DNA from: Begonia masoniana
Taxonomy: Eukaryota > Streptophyta > Magnoliopsida > Cucurbitales > Begoniaceae
NCBI GenBank assembly: GCA_022432975.1
Contig: CM039508.1
Coordinates: 16,480,609 to 16,544,608 of the forward strand
Reading direction: 5' to 3'
DNA: 64,000 nucleotides
Numbering within the stretch: the stretch's first letter is position 1; each line of letters begins with the position of its first letter. The notes beneath the pieces are model-generated. The model searched no databases. It was not told the DNA's origin and saw only the letters and a program-made list of their open reading frames with translations. The translations under genes and the position numbers were made by a program. Shown piece after piece: positions 34,896 through 47,544 of this stretch.

Positions 34896-35993
34896 CTCAA
34901 TTTTTGTTAAGTCCTGAATAAAGTTTATTTTAAGACTTCCACTGATTGATGTTCAAACTTTGTGTTTGATTTAGCCTTTATTGTTCTTCACGATTTAGGA
35001 CCTTTCGATCAATCTCCACTTGATGGTGTAGTCTTTCAATATCAGAATTCAATAATTAGATTGATAGGATTGAGGATCGTAACTCGAGATACCAAATGAC
35101 TCTTTTCATCAAAGAGTGTCTCAAATGTATGTGTCTCTTTAAAAGATACAAGCGTAAGATTGTGATCATCAATTGATGAGTTATCATATATTATAGACCA
35201 TTAACTTTATGAAAATATACATTATGAAATATAACATTTCTAATAGAAGAGAGAGACAATCATAGTTTCAGTCAAAGATTTGAGGGAGCTATTGTGATTA
35301 TGTACTCCGAACGTGCCTCTAATCTGCTGCTGTTGCTATTGGTTTTGTGTTTGTCTTCTGTGTTGTCATCTAAGTCATTTGTTTATAGAGTTTGTATAAA
35401 TTTGCTAATCTCTTCTGCTAGAATTCATTGTGACGCGAATTCTATTTTAAGAAGGCCATGAGCTCACATTGTAAATCTCAGTTAAAGTTTTATTTTTCAT
35501 TATAACTACATGTAAGCTACAATTAAAAGCTACTATTTTTATTTGTGGCCTTCACAAAGTCATATTAGGCATCGCCCGAGATTTTTTTTCTCGTCAGAGT
35601 TTTTTCACGTAAATTGGTGCTTCACTTTCGTATTTTTATTTTTCAACATTGTTTGTTTTTTTAACAATTGCTATTAAATGTTTGGAATTGAGAATCTGTT
35701 GAATAAAATTTTAAAATAAAAATAATTTATTTCTTCATTGGTTCTTTCTGCATTATTTAGGTCGATTTGAGGTTTGTACAGGTTGTAGAGTTAATTGATG
35801 GCAAAATCAGCTAGGAAGATCAGATTTCGTGCTCTCCATTTTTTAGAAATTGATGCAGCAGTTGACACTTGTCGAACTAGTGTGGACCAATGGTGGTAGC
35901 AGTGCCGTACAAGAGTCGATGCCTCAACAAGTAACCATAGGGTGCAAATGTCAACTGTTCGGTTGACACTTAGCATACCCAAGGGAGGTTAAA
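34896..35993. other. AT-rich spacer, possibly old copia LTR
   Basis: No frame is convincing. TCAGAGTTTTTTCACGTAAA (about 35596) resembles the 3' region of copia LTRs, but no PBS or termini were found. A hairpin TGTCAAC-TGTTCG-GTTGACA lies at 35949-35968. The sequence continues uninterrupted across solo LTR M (TSD TTAAA). Confidence 0.4.
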
Positions 35994-36444
35994 TGTAACG
36001 ATCCCAGTTTGAGTCGCCACGTAATTCATGACCTTCTTAATCAGTTAATTCTTACTTTCTGCACCTTGTTCATTATTAGTATTTTTTTTTAATACTTAGG
36101 ACTTAAAACATGACTCGCAGACCACAGATCATCTGACAAAACTAAACCATAAAAAACTCCACTCTTTCACTGATCTAATAACTCATAAGTTCACAGAATC
36201 GAGCGACTATGCTCGGTTATCAGATCCATAACATAATCGGGCAGAGAAGAAATGCCTCAGATCACTCGACGTGATTCTGCTCGGGCTGCATTTTGCATGC
36301 AACGGCTGATAGGGTACACATCATCCGATCTATCACGTGCACTTCGCGTGACTCAATGGACATCGCCCGGTAGAGGTCATCTACCGGTGGACACGTGCAT
36401 CTCTCGTGACTCATTAAACATCACACGACATTAGAAATACACTA

Positions 36445-36566
36445 CATCGCCTGATCGCTAGACGACAAAATAACGTTTACATCATCCGGTGACTCAAATA
36501 CACTACATCTACTGGTCACTAGACGACAAAATAACGTTTACATCGTCCGGTGACTCAAATACACTA
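36445..36566. repeat. Two 61-bp monomers in LTR M
   Basis: Monomers start at 36445 and 36506, exactly 61 bp apart, each with TCRCTAGACGACAAAATAACG and CATCRTCCGGTGACTCAAAT-type halves. They are homologous to the LTR A array. Confidence 0.85.
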
Positions 36567-37274
36567 CATCATCCGATGAGTAAAATACTCGATATCATCC
36601 GGTGAGTAAAATACTCGACATCATCCGGTGACGTCAGCCGGGAGGTTCAATCGATCAACTTCTATCATCCAACTGTTGCCGATGACATCAGCCGGATGAT
36701 ACACTAATCCAGCTCTTATCATTCATCAGTAAAACACAATAATCATCAAACAACTACAGCCAACAAGGGATGTCTCGACTCTCACAAATTTCAACTTGAT
36801 AGACATAAACCTTAAACGAATAAATGTCATAGACTTGTTCAGGATACGTAAGCGGAAGACTCATATAAAACAGGATATCCTAGGTTCTTACAATCATCCT
36901 CAAACTCAGAAGTTGAATCAGACAATTTCAGGTCCAAATTAAAATATGATCCTATCCTACTTAGGCATCAGTTTTCTCATAAGTCTTACTGACATAAAAT
37001 GAACATAACCACGGGTCATAATCGCCACCCAGCCACAGGATTGCACCCTGAACACCTTTCAGCAACCAAACTCGACATCCTCATTAACTTTGGAATCCTC
37101 ACCTGATATCTCGTCACCTACATCATAAGATTTAAACTATAAGCCTAATGCTTAGTAAGGAATGCAACTAACATGTATTCGTGAATGCACAGTTGAGAGA
37201 AAATCATAATCGTATTCTTTTCATGCTCTTTTCTTGTTCCTTATTCGTATTCTTGTTCATCACTTTCATCATAT

Positions 37275-37406
37275 GGATTAAGGGAGGATTTGTGCCGTGA
37301 AAGGGGGATTGACAGTGATTTTGATCATATTCCCTTTTGGGTCATTTTCATGGTCCCTCTTTGGACTGTGGCTTGTGTCAATCCGCCCCCAACCCTCGCT
37401 TAATCC
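37275..37406 (-). other. Nested inverted repeat in LTR M
   Basis: The outer arms are GGATTAAGGGAGG (37275-37287) and CCCTCGCTTAATCC (37393-37406). The inner arms are GGGGGATTGACA (37303-37314) and TGTCAATCCGCCCCC (37376-37390). An RNA would fold into one long stem. Confidence 0.7.
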
Positions 37407-38474
37407 GGTTGCATAAGTTTCATTTTCATTCTCATATCTTGTTCATGGGAAATACATGCTCATAAATCATTTTCATATGCTTGAGAAGTAAATCATGATG
37501 CATGATATGAATGTTCTTAAATCATCAGACTATGGAAATATCATACTGGACAGTTGACTTCATAGACTCTATCAGAACATCACATAATATGGTTCTCAAA
37601 CATCCGTAAATCATCCAAGTACAAACCATCTCACTAACTTAAAACAAACATCAAACATATAACTAATTTAGTACCCTTAAGATGTAGGGCCCTAATGGCC
37701 GAAAATCTTAATACATTCACTTACCTGGCTTCCTTAGGAAAGTCGTGCACTACTATTCAAACCTCTTCACCTGATATCATTTCACATCTTAGAGTCAATA
37801 TAGATCCTAAATATTCTGAAATCAAAGCTAGAACAGTCCTAACTAAATGTTATCATAGAATCTGTAGTTAAAGTCATTCCCGAATCCCTTAGTCTAGTTC
37901 TCTGTGTGCAGTCTGAAATCCTAAAACCGAAGCAGCTAGGTTCAACTAACGATTAATCTGAGTCGGTGTGATAAATGTCTAGAATCGATTCGGAATGACA
38001 TTGCTAAATCCAGAATATAAATGGTACTAATGTTACTCGGCCATTGGAGAACCAAACTCCAACACCAAGCTAGAAACAGAGCCTAACAAATAACTGACAA
38101 CTACATTGTCTAACCAATACCTTAAGCGTAGAGTAGCTGAGCAAAGGCAAAGGAACCGGTCGTCGGAGGAAGGATGACTGGCAGGCAGAGAGCGAGAGCT
38201 CGGGAGAGAAAAATCGCTGAAGGGAGAATGTCGGCTACAGTGAGGTTTAAGGTTTCCATTTCAAATTTATATCAACTAAGTTCCTCTTTAATTACCACAT
38301 TGCCATCACACAAATAGAATCCAATAAGCTTTGACATTAAAATTAACTAAATAAAAGGTTGAGTAAAGAGGTGACCGTTGATTCCGTTAAGAAAATCACC
38401 TGGCTGAAAATGTCGGGTGTTACATTAAAGGTCGATCTTTTGCTCAATGTGTCAACCTTTACCAAGTTGAGAAC

Positions 38475-40014
38475 TGTTGACTTATAGAGTGTTTAAGTCA
38501 TAATTTGTTTTTGATTATGTATTTGTGTATTAAGTATACAATTTGATTATGTGTATTTAAATAAGAATTATCAATACATGTTTGGTTGACAATACCCTGA
38601 ACAAGGGTATTTTAGTTGTCTAATAAAATCGGTTTGAGTATACAGAGCAGAACAGAAAAACAGGGCTGTAAAATGCGTGCTTCTACCGATGACTATACAT
38701 AAAAAAAGTGGAAGCCTCTGCCGATTGCTAAACAGAAGAAGACGCCGTTTAGAAGTTGTCATCTGCCGAAAGCGTCTTTGAAGACATATGCCGATGACGT
38801 GTCAAGTCAGTATATGTTTTCTCTGCCGATAGCTGTTTCTGGAGACAGATGCCGATGACGTGTCAAAGTTCTCATATGCTACATCTGCCGATGATCTTTG
38901 AAGACATATGCCGATGACGTGTCAAGATGGATCTACCGATAGCATTTGACGCTACTCACACCGATGACGTTCAAGCTTGCTCATGCCGATCACTAGACGA
39001 CAATTTTCATGAGTTCATCTGCCGATGGTTTTTAAAGAGACTTCTGCCGATGGCGCTTTTAAAGAAACATCTACCGATGGCTTGGAAGATTGTCTGTGCC
39101 GGTGAAATTTAAGGATGCGTCTGCCGATGGAATTCAGCGCCTACACCTGCCGATAGCTTTTAAGCTGCACATGCCGATGGACTTCGATGCATCTGCCGAC
39201 GAATTTTCACGTTGCGCCTGCCGATGAAGCTTCCAGACACTTATGCCGGTGACGTTTTGAAGCTTACTCATTCCGATGACGTGTCAAGTGTTTTGAAGCT
39301 ACATCTTCCGGTAATCTTCCGCCAGAATTCAAAGTTAGCTGCGAAGCTACAGTGACGTCGTTTTCAGCCATAACTCCAGAACATTAATGGCGACGACGAT
39401 TTGCAACTACAAACGGCAACGGCTACCTGATCTTGTACGGAAGCTGCTCCAACGGTAACTAAACTTCTATTATTGGATAAGGAGCATTGAAGCCAAGCTT
39501 TAATGAAGACAGAGTATATAAGCTGAGCTTAGAGCACGAAGTCCCAACTTTTGCCAATTTGAATTCTGAGCCCTAGCTGCGAAAGTTATTACTCTGTATT
39601 CTCAATCTACATCTCTCTACTCCAAAACTTGAGATTCTGTTTTGAGAGTTTGTAGATTATTGTAATCTGTTTTTCAAACCTGAATATTTTGTAAGGAAGT
39701 GGATTGACGCCCGCTAAGTTCAATCCAGGATTGTGAAAGGCTGTGGATCGAAGCCCGTAAGGTCGATCAGATTTTCTCGTTGAGGAGAAGTAAGGAATCT
39801 TCAAGGGAGAGCCTTGGAGCGTGGACGTAGGCAGTTTGGCCGAACCACGTAAAAATACTGGTGTCTAATCTCTCTTTCTCTCTCTTTACATTATTTGATT
39901 ACTTGTGCTAAAACTAAGTTTAATCAAGAAGAGAAATTAGATTGAATTGAAATTAAAATTAAAAAAAAAAAAAAAGTCTAATTCACCCCCCTCTTAGACA
40001 ATTCCGATCCTACA
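38475..40014 (+). mobile_element. LTR L, 5' LTR of a copia (SIRE-like) element
   Basis: The end is firm: CACCCCCCTCTTAGACAATTCC then CTACA directly before ATTGGTATCAGAGC. The start (TGTTGACTTATAG) is a guess based on TG...CA termini. It has a TATA box (39515-39522) and, at 38680-39310, some 20 degenerate CTGCCGATG/ATGACGTGTCAAG modules, including CCGATCACTAGACGAC (38986-39001), the same core as in the gypsy LTRs. Confidence 0.78.
39515..39522 (+). promoter_or_regulatory. TATA box of LTR L
   Basis: TATATAAG about 500 bp before the LTR end, downstream of the motif-rich block, fits a U3 promoter. Confidence 0.6.
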
Positions 40015-40016
40015 AT

Positions 40017-40028
40017 TGGTATCAGAGC
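40017..40028 (+). other. Primer-binding site of element L
   Basis: TGGTATCAGAGC, an exact tRNA-iMet complement, 2 bp after the LTR end as is usual in copia elements. Confidence 0.95.
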
Positions 40029-40079
40029 GAGGTATTTATTGTCTAAGTTGTTTATCTAAGAGATATTGCTATATCTGAA

Positions 40080-41114
40080 ATGGCATTCAACATTAACAAC
40101 TCACAAATAGAAGGTCAGGCAACAAATAGACCTCCATTCTTTGATGGTAGTGACTATGTCTATTGGAAGTCTAGAATGAAAATATTCATTCAAGCCATAG
40201 ACTACGAGACCTGGTGTATTATAGAAAATGGTCCTTTTAAGGCCATGAAAACTGTTGATGGGAAAAGTATCCCTAAGGACTCTTCTGAGTTAACTGAGTC
40301 CGATAAGAGAAATCTAAGCCTTAATGCTAAGGCTGTAAACACCTTGTACTGTGCCTTAAATAGAGATGAATTTAATAGGGTACAAGGGTGTGAAAGTGCT
40401 CAAGAAATTTGGCACTTATTAGAGGTCACACACGAGGGCACAAATCAAGTAAAGGAGAGCAAACTGAATATGCTCATTCACGAGTATGAATTATTTTCTA
40501 TGCCCAAAGATGAGTCTGTCTCTTCAATGTTTACAAGATTCACTAATATTACTAATGGTTTGAAAGCTCTTGCTAAGTCTTATTCTAGTGAAGAACAGGT
40601 CAGGAAGATTCTCAGGTGTCTTCCAAGAAGCTGGCAGCCAAAGGTGACTGCAATTCAGGAAGCTAAGGATCTCAAAGCCTTAAAGCTTGAGGAGCTCATT
40701 GGATCTCTCATGACGCATGAGATCACAATGAGAGCAAATGAAAAGGAGGACCTCAAAGAGAAGGAGGTAACAAGAAAGAAGGACATTGCTCTAAAGGCTT
40801 CCTCAAGTAAGCAAGAGGATTCAGAAGAAGAAGAAGAAGAAGATGAGGATATTGCACTCATCACTAGAAGGTTCAGTAAGTTTCTGCAACGAAAGAGGAT
40901 GCAGGGAAAAAGATTTCCGAAGGGTGAGAAATCTCAAAAGGAAAAAGAAATCACGTGCTTTGGGTGTGGAAAGCCTGGTCATATGAAGGCAGACTGTCCA
41001 CAAGCAAAGAAGGGTCCCAAGAAGTTCAAGAAAAGGGCAATGAAGGCCACTTGGGATGATAGTGAAGAAGACGCCTCTACAACAGATCCAGCAAACCCAA
41101 ACAGACCCAGTTGA
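40080..41114 (+). CDS. Copia gag (UBN2-type, CCHC), intact frame of a truncated element
   Basis: A 344-codon frame starts 51 bp after the PBS (MAFNINNSQIEGQ). The N-terminus has the copia gag pattern PPFFDGSDYVYWKSRMKIFI, followed by a UBN2-like helical region with AQEIWHLLEVTHEGTNQVKE and LRCLPRSWQPKV. A strongly acidic run (EEEEEEDED, about residues 250-258) precedes a single CCHC knuckle (CFGCGKPGHMKADC, about residues 295-308) and a basic tail. The layout fits SIRE-like elements. The frame ends at TGA shortly after the acidic ATWDDSEED stretch, where pol should continue. No protease, integrase or RT follows, so it is a 5' fragment. The gag frame has no internal stop, in contrast with the gypsy copies. 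Confidence 0.88.
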   Translation: MAFNINNSQIEGQATNRPPFFDGSDYVYWKSRMKIFIQAIDYETWCIIENGPFKAMKTVDGKSIPKDSSELTESDKRNLSLNAKAVNTLYCALNRDEFNRVQGCESAQEIWHLLEVTHEGTNQVKESKLNMLIHEYELFSMPKDESVSSMFTRFTNITNGLKALAKSYSSEEQVRKILRCLPRSWQPKVTAIQEAKDLKALKLEELIGSLMTHEITMRANEKEDLKEKEVTRKKDIALKASSSKQEDSEEEEEEDEDIALITRRFSKFLQRKRMQGKRFPKGEKSQKEKEITCFGCGKPGHMKADCPQAKKGPKKFKKRAMKATWDDSEEDASTTDPANPNRPS

Positions 41115-42786
41115 GCCAGGATTGGTTGAAACTAGACCAAATTTGTCCTGCACCTCCAAATTCAACCTAAATAATCCTAAAAGTTGTATGCCTCGACCAA
41201 AATCTGACACAAGTCAACCTACAATTTATTGGTAAAGGACTGTTTTTACCTTATTTTTCTAAAGGTTCAACAAAAATACAAAAGAGAAATTAAAGCCTAA
41301 AAGTGAAAATTAACCACAAAATAATTTATTTAGGCATGGAATACTACACAATAGCTCCGAAACCCAAAAAGCAAACTCTCAGAATTCAAGTACTTAAATT
41401 TCACAAATTGACTGGTTTTTACTGCAGGCTGCAAAACATAGTATAAAATGCTATTTTATTTATATATGAATTTTGTTAGAATTTTCTTTCTTTTTTTGGA
41501 TATTCTCTTTTGTATAGTTTGATTAAAACTTATGTTGTGATTATTTTTTGTCGAACATAACTAGTATGATAATAATGAAAAGTGGTTAAAATTTTTGTGA
41601 TTGCGTGGTTATATGAAAAAAAAAAGTGAAATTGATAGATATTGCCATATTGGTCGGCTGCCTAAAATGACAAAGCTACTTGGGCCCTAAAATCGTAGTG
41701 AGTTTGTGGGTCGGCAAGTAGTATACGGGAGGAAGAAAACACAGTGGTTTGATTGCTTTAGTCAGGAAATCTATCGGGATCCAAAAGCAACAGTGAGTAC
41801 GTGGGTTGAGAAATAGCTTAAAGGAATTCAACGGTACGTACATGTTGATGATTATCAAAACATAATTAATAAATGTGTACTAGAAGAGTAGATTTTATTT
41901 TTGTTTCAGTTTTCTTATTGCTTTAATGAATAAAGTATTCCTATTTTTTTGGTAGGTAATGTTTGAGGATATTTCATATTTAATTTTGCTAATAGTTTGA
42001 TTTTATATAATAAATGAGGTTTATTTCCATTAATAACTAACTTGCATAGAGTTAAATACACAATTTCTAATAAATATAGTTAAAATTCTAATAGTTTTTG
42101 GCTTAATTAATTATTACATTATTGTTCAAAAATTCATGAATGAAGTAATTTAAGATCTACAAACAAGTTAATCAAGTTTAAATTTGATGATTAATTTAGA
42201 GAAAAATCACGATTGTAATTTATGACTAAATTCAGGCAGGTCAGGTCAGTCGCAAAATCACACAACTTGAGTTGTTACTAAAGTGGCAGTTTTGATTGGC
42301 ATACATATATATTGTAGTTTCTCTTTTAGTAAGTTTAATGTTATAAAATTGACTTTCTCAATATGAAGACTAATTTAAGAACTTACAACAGTTGATCATT
42401 AAGATTTTGCTATAAATTCAAATACTAATATAATTTATGTAAACATCCATAATTTAAGAACTTCCTTTCATATATTTAGTTTATTTCTCGAAAAATGAAC
42501 TATTGTGAATATTGGATACTCATTTTAGATAGCATGTGTTTATCGAAGATTTTCACGCAGCTCCATCATTCTCAAACTCTAACATAAAGTCATGGTATAG
42601 TATGAAAAACAACTTTGACAACTAATAACATATGCGTAATTCTTCGACAAGATAAAAGGAAAAGTTTAAATTTTAAAGTATAATTGCCAACATATTTTGA
42701 GGTCATTATATTCTAAATTAAAATGACTCTAATTCCATTAAGGGTTTACTTTTCTAGAAAGCCAAAAGGGTGAATGATGGGGAAGT

Positions 42787-43163
42787 CTTGTTTGGTTTGA
42801 AAATTTGTTGAAAAAGTAGGACTATTTGGTTGAAATGATAGTTTGTTCTCATTGTTTGGCATTATTTGGTGGAGCCAAACGACATTCTTTGTTTGTTGTT
42901 TTTGCATTGCTAAAGCACATGGAAATTATTGCAGATTATTTGACTACTTTAATTACTCTCTCTCTCTCTCTCTCTCTCTCTCTAAATCAATAAATCTTTT
43001 CCTAAGGTTGAATTTTTTTTTTTTAAGATTTTCTACTCTTACCCCATTCCACAAAAATGCAAATCTACATAAAATAAACTAAATTTAGTTTTTTAAATTA
43101 TTTTATCGGATACTATTGCTGCATTTTTCCACTAATTGAAGTGGGGCATCAAACCAAACAAAG
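42787..43163. mobile_element. Possible MITE
   Basis: CTTGTTTGGTTTGA (42787-42800) is inverted as TCAAACCAAACAAAG (43149-43163), 377 bp overall, AT-rich inside and non-coding. Such TTTGGTTTG termini are common in plant MITEs. I could not identify a convincing TSD. Confidence 0.4.
42956..42983. repeat. (CT)14 microsatellite
   Basis: A 28-bp perfect CT run within the MITE candidate. Confidence 0.95.
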
Positions 43164-43794
43164 AAGAAGAGGGAAGAACAATTTAGTGGGTGCTTTAGTG
43201 TATGTTTTCAAATAGTTTCTGTTAGAGTTTTCTCTCATCAGATCATGCCAACAAATTTCATAGAATAACATAGGCTAGAACAACACAAGGAATTATAGTG
43301 ATTCAACTCGAGGATTATTAAGACAAAGGAGACTATATCCATTGTTAAAGAGGCTATCCATTTTAACCAAGTCAAATGTTACAACTTAATTCAAAATCTA
43401 AAATTACAGCAGTGATCAGGTGGGTAAAACACAACAAATCGAGAGAGTGCAAATATACTATAATGGTAACGCTATTCAAATCACAGGTCAACAATACTAT
43501 TCATGAGCAATATTGAATAAGCAAAATACATCAAGTCAGTAGTGAAAAGAGCTATCACAAAGGTCTACGATAACTAGAGTAAAAGAACCAGATAGACCAT
43601 GTGCGCTTCACTACACACTCCCTCTCAGCTTTTGCTGATTCTTCCTCGGAATTTTTCTGTAGGAACTAAACCCTCTCTCAAACCTTACCATTTTGCTAGT
43701 GAGTTTGATTTCTACCTCAAAAATCATAACCCTCCAACAAAACACTAAGTTCCTAACCTCACAAAACTCACCTTTTAGGGACAATTCTCGAAAC

Positions 43795-43822
43795 CCCAAG
43801 TCCCAAGTCCCAAGTCCCAAGT
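43795..43822. repeat. 7-bp tandem repeat (CCCAAGT)4
   Basis: Four perfect units of CCCAAGT. Confidence 0.9.
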
Positions 43823-44286
43823 CCTAACTTGTGGATTTACGAAGTGGGATATGAGCGACTATATGCGATGATTTTTATAATCGCATTAATTTATGACTAA
43901 TGCCCTTAATATTAATAACACTTTGCATAGTAAAAGTGCATATTATATATTTATTAATACTTAGGCATATGATATGAGTAACTATATCCTACTATCTCAT
44001 GATACATTCATGTGTGCATTGACTTATTCTACGTACATATATGTAGACATGCTTATACATATGATCTAACTTATTTATTTAGATTGTTTTTTGTTATTTT
44101 TGCCATGTTTGTAAATCATAACTCAGGCACATCATCAATCCTAATGTGCACCTATACCATGGCACTCGTATCTAGTTTATGCTTAAATTATCTTACTCAT
44201 GTTGTAACACCCTGGATTTTTCCTTTAGCATACATAGCCTTAGATTAGGTTAAGTTATGAGAATTTAACGTTAACCCTAGGGTTAT

Positions 44287-46355
44287 TGTAACGCCCCGAA
44301 TTTCATAAACCCAGTTCGTTGCACATAACACTGTACAGAACTAAGATATTCTGAGGGATTTTTTTTTTTAAATTTTACTCAACGGTCAAAATTCGACATT
44401 TATTTAAAAACATCAAAACTTGTAGCGGAAAAATCATTTGCGTAAAACAGAGTTAAAACAAATCAATAAAATAATACTTATATAACAATTAAATAATAGA
44501 AGCAATCGGCCAGAAGAACCGAGGAAATGAATGTGTTAAATATTTAAAAGCCTTAAATTTGAACACGTCCACTGCTACCGAGCACATCTACCGATAAATA
44601 ATCTCAGCGGTAGAAATACAAACAGTCTGCATCTTCCGCCAAACAATATCAGTGGTAGAAGTAGAAACAGACTACATCTTCTGCTACTGACATCCACCGC
44701 TCACATATACCTGAACGACATCTGCCTTTCGACATCTGCCGAACGACACGTCGTCTACTCTCATCTACCGCTCAAAAGTAACACTCAACCTCCACCGATA
44801 GACAACATATTCCGATAGACAACGTCTACCGGTAAACAGTAACTCTCAACATCCACCGACAGACAACATCTTCCGATAGACAACATCTACCGGTAAACAG
44901 TAATTCTTAACATCCACCGATAGACAACATCTACCGATAGACAACTGAACAGCGTATCAACCATTTACACTCTAAACAAAGAACAACTTCGACTGCTAAA
45001 AGAACTTGAAAATTTTACTAAAATCATTCAAAACAACCTGACTTAGTGAAATACTTGAAAACCAGTAAAAATCACAGTTAGAACTAACAATGTATCATTA
45101 TCCGAGGAAGTCTCAAAATGTATCAGAAATACTAAAAAGTATCATAATCATTAAAATTCTCAGCACACTTCAACAAACATCAATCCATTTAGACTTCACA
45201 TACAGACATTAGTCAAACCGCCTCATCAGAGCGCCAAACCGCGGCATAGATGTGCTCCATCAACTTCACCTATCCCTCTATAAACTCAGGGAAATCACCT
45301 ATTGTAACCTCAGCACCTACATCACAAAACTCATCTATTAGCCTAATGCTAAATAAGTAGAGCAAATATGAATGAAATACTAAATTCATAAATCCTAATC
45401 ATGCAGTTTCTACTTTTACATCTCAGTTGCATTTGTGTTTGTTCTCTGATCTGATCCTTCAGTTCGATGGGAAGTGGATCAGTTTTTCCAGAATCATAAC
45501 ATCCTCTACTAGATTAAGGGGCGGATTAGTTCCCTTAATAGCTGATCTGATCCCTCTGTTAGATGGGAAGTGGATCAGTTTTTCTCAAAGTCAAAACATC
45601 CTCTTCTCGATTAAGGGGCGGATTAGTTCCGTTAATAGTTTGTCTGATTCAAACTACCCATGCCTTACCATGCCATTATATGTAAATTCTTTTTCGTGTT
45701 CTTTCATAAACATGATGCATGACATACTGAAAACATACATACAAGCATAAATCCTACTATTTTGTGATGTAGGCCTGAAGGCACACACGAACTCTACTTA
45801 CCTGGCTTCCTGGAAGAGCTTGGTTGCAAACTACTTTGGGGTTTTTGCTCAAACCTAAAACCGTAGACAAGGTATTAGTTAGATCTTTGCTAAACTTCAT
45901 TCTAAACTATCCAGAAATCTAAAGAAACTAGTTGGAAGCTCAGTTCCTGGAGCATTCCCGATTCATCACCAAAACCCGAATTCAGCTCTCACTCATGACA
46001 TTCTTTAAACACTCATTCTACCGTAAACAAATCATCAAATGTATATCCTATATTCACCCTAAATCATCAGTAAGAAGAAATCAAGGAAGAACTTACCTAA
46101 GTTGAAGAAGATTCAGAGAGAAAATCGCCAGAGGAGTCAGCTGAGCTGAGCTGAAAGAGGAAAGAAATAAAACAGTGGCTGCTAAACCTTCATTAAACTC
46201 TCCATTTATAACACTTGCTTCACAATTACTCAAATGCCCTTGGTTAATCAACTTTAATCTAATTAAGCAACCAATCAAATTTACTTAATCTTATAAAAAT
46301 AAGAGTCATAAAATGTTACTAATAAAATCAAGGCTGACAATTACCGGTTGCTACA
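44287..46355 (-). mobile_element. Solo LTR N (beta family)
   Basis: 2069 bp, TGTAACGCCCCG at the left and GGTTGCTACA at the right (terminus decayed from GTTACA), with perfect TSD GTTAT (44282-44286 and 46356-46360). Donor CCAG|GTAAGTAG (45801), hairpin GCCTTCAGGC (45773-45782), two TTAAGGG-type hairpins (about 45512-45540 and 45612-45637), TGATGTAG|GTG acceptor (45317), and CCGATAGAC-type modules at 44570-44960. The GCC box is degraded (GTTTAGCAGCC). Confidence 0.92.
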
Positions 46356-47544
46356 GTTATGCTAAGTATAAGTGTGAGAGAGTGAAAGTTGGAAGAGAAT
46401 TTGGAAAGAAACTATAAAGTTGGAGTGATTAGAGATTGTTGTTGTTGAATTTAATGTAAATGAAAATAAAAGTGAAAGAAGAAAGATTGAAGGGGAAGTC
46501 TTCACGTTGGAATTGAGAGAAACAAAGGGAGATGTTACTTTACAAAAATTAAAAATTTGGTGGTAAAATTTTAAAGAGAAAAGTGGTGAGTTTTTAAAGG
46601 TGGGTAATGGAAGGAGTTAAAGACAAAATTGTGTCTTCTCCTCCTCTCTTCTCCCACGATTCTTCATCCTCCATTTGAGTGCTCTCCCTCCTTCATTTCT
46701 TCAAGTTTTGGCAAGATTTAAGGTGGGTTTTTATGGGGTTTTATGTTCTATGTATGGTAGATAAGATTTTTGGTGTTTTGAGTGGGTTTTTAGGAGTTTT
46801 TGAAGGGGTTTGGAAACCCTAATGGTGAAGTTCCGAAAATTCTCTTTCATGGTTGTATTTTCTTATCATTTTGGTGATTTAAACCTTAGATATGATGGTT
46901 TAGGTTGTTTATGTAGATAGATTAGAGTTATGTTTAGCCGATTCTGTTTGGGTGAAGAATTTGATCAGCCATGTTATTTGGTTGGTAAAATGAATTGATT
47001 CATTGGATTGTAGACATGTAGAGGTTTACGAAATGGGTTGGATCGTTTAAATCTGATGAAAAACAAGTAAGTTATGGCCGATTAAAGTTGGATGATGGAA
47101 AATGAGGAAAATTCGGGTTTTTGGGATTAATGCTTTAAAGTTAGTTGATTTGTTGTTAGATTTAGTTTAGGTATTCCTTAAAATTTCTAGAAAATTACTA
47201 AGTGGTTTACTTTAAAATTTTAGGTTAGCGAGTGAACGATTGGACCAACCGAGCGAGCAAATACGTATATATACGGAGTATCCAGGTAAGTAGAGGAGTG
47301 TGTGTCTTTTTGCCTTCGGGCCTACACCATGGAACGGTAGGGGTTGTTTGTTTTTTTGTTTGTTTTGTTTTGTGTTTGAGCATTGTATTGTCATGCATCA
47401 TGGTTTTGGATTACGAAAATACGAGTTTTAGCATGAGTTTGAAATGTGAGCATGAAATGTAAAAATATAAGAAGAATTGCAACTTGGTCTTGAGTAGAGT
47501 TGCCTCGTCGGGAATTAGTACTTGGGTGTAGCACCCCGAGAGAG

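Larger units (their letters stand above)
35994..38424 (-). mobile_element. Solo LTR M (alpha family)
   Basis: 2431 bp, TGTAACGATCCC...GTCGGGTGTTACA, with perfect TSD TTAAA (35989-35993 and 38425-38429). It holds donor CAG|GTAAGTG (37724), a GGCCATTAGGGCCC hairpin (37687-37700), a long nested inverted repeat (37275-37406), TGATGTAG|GTGACG acceptor (37118) and 61-bp modules at 36445-36566. Confidence 0.94.
41115..44202. other. AT-rich low-repeat spacer
   Basis: About 3.1 kb with no recognisable protein, LTR or RNA gene. It holds a (CT)14 run, a MITE candidate and a small 7-bp repeat listed separately. It is the best candidate in the window for older unique flanking DNA. Confidence 0.5.

Noticed and set aside
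35791..35982. Short minus-strand frame of 63 codons
   Set aside because: No family resemblance, and it lies in AT-rich spacer; chance frame.
38475..39330. LTR L's motif-rich block as part of solo LTR M
   Set aside because: M ends at 38424 with a perfect TSD TTAAA, and the block has no TGTAAC/GTTACA termini; a hidden gypsy fragment is still not fully excluded.
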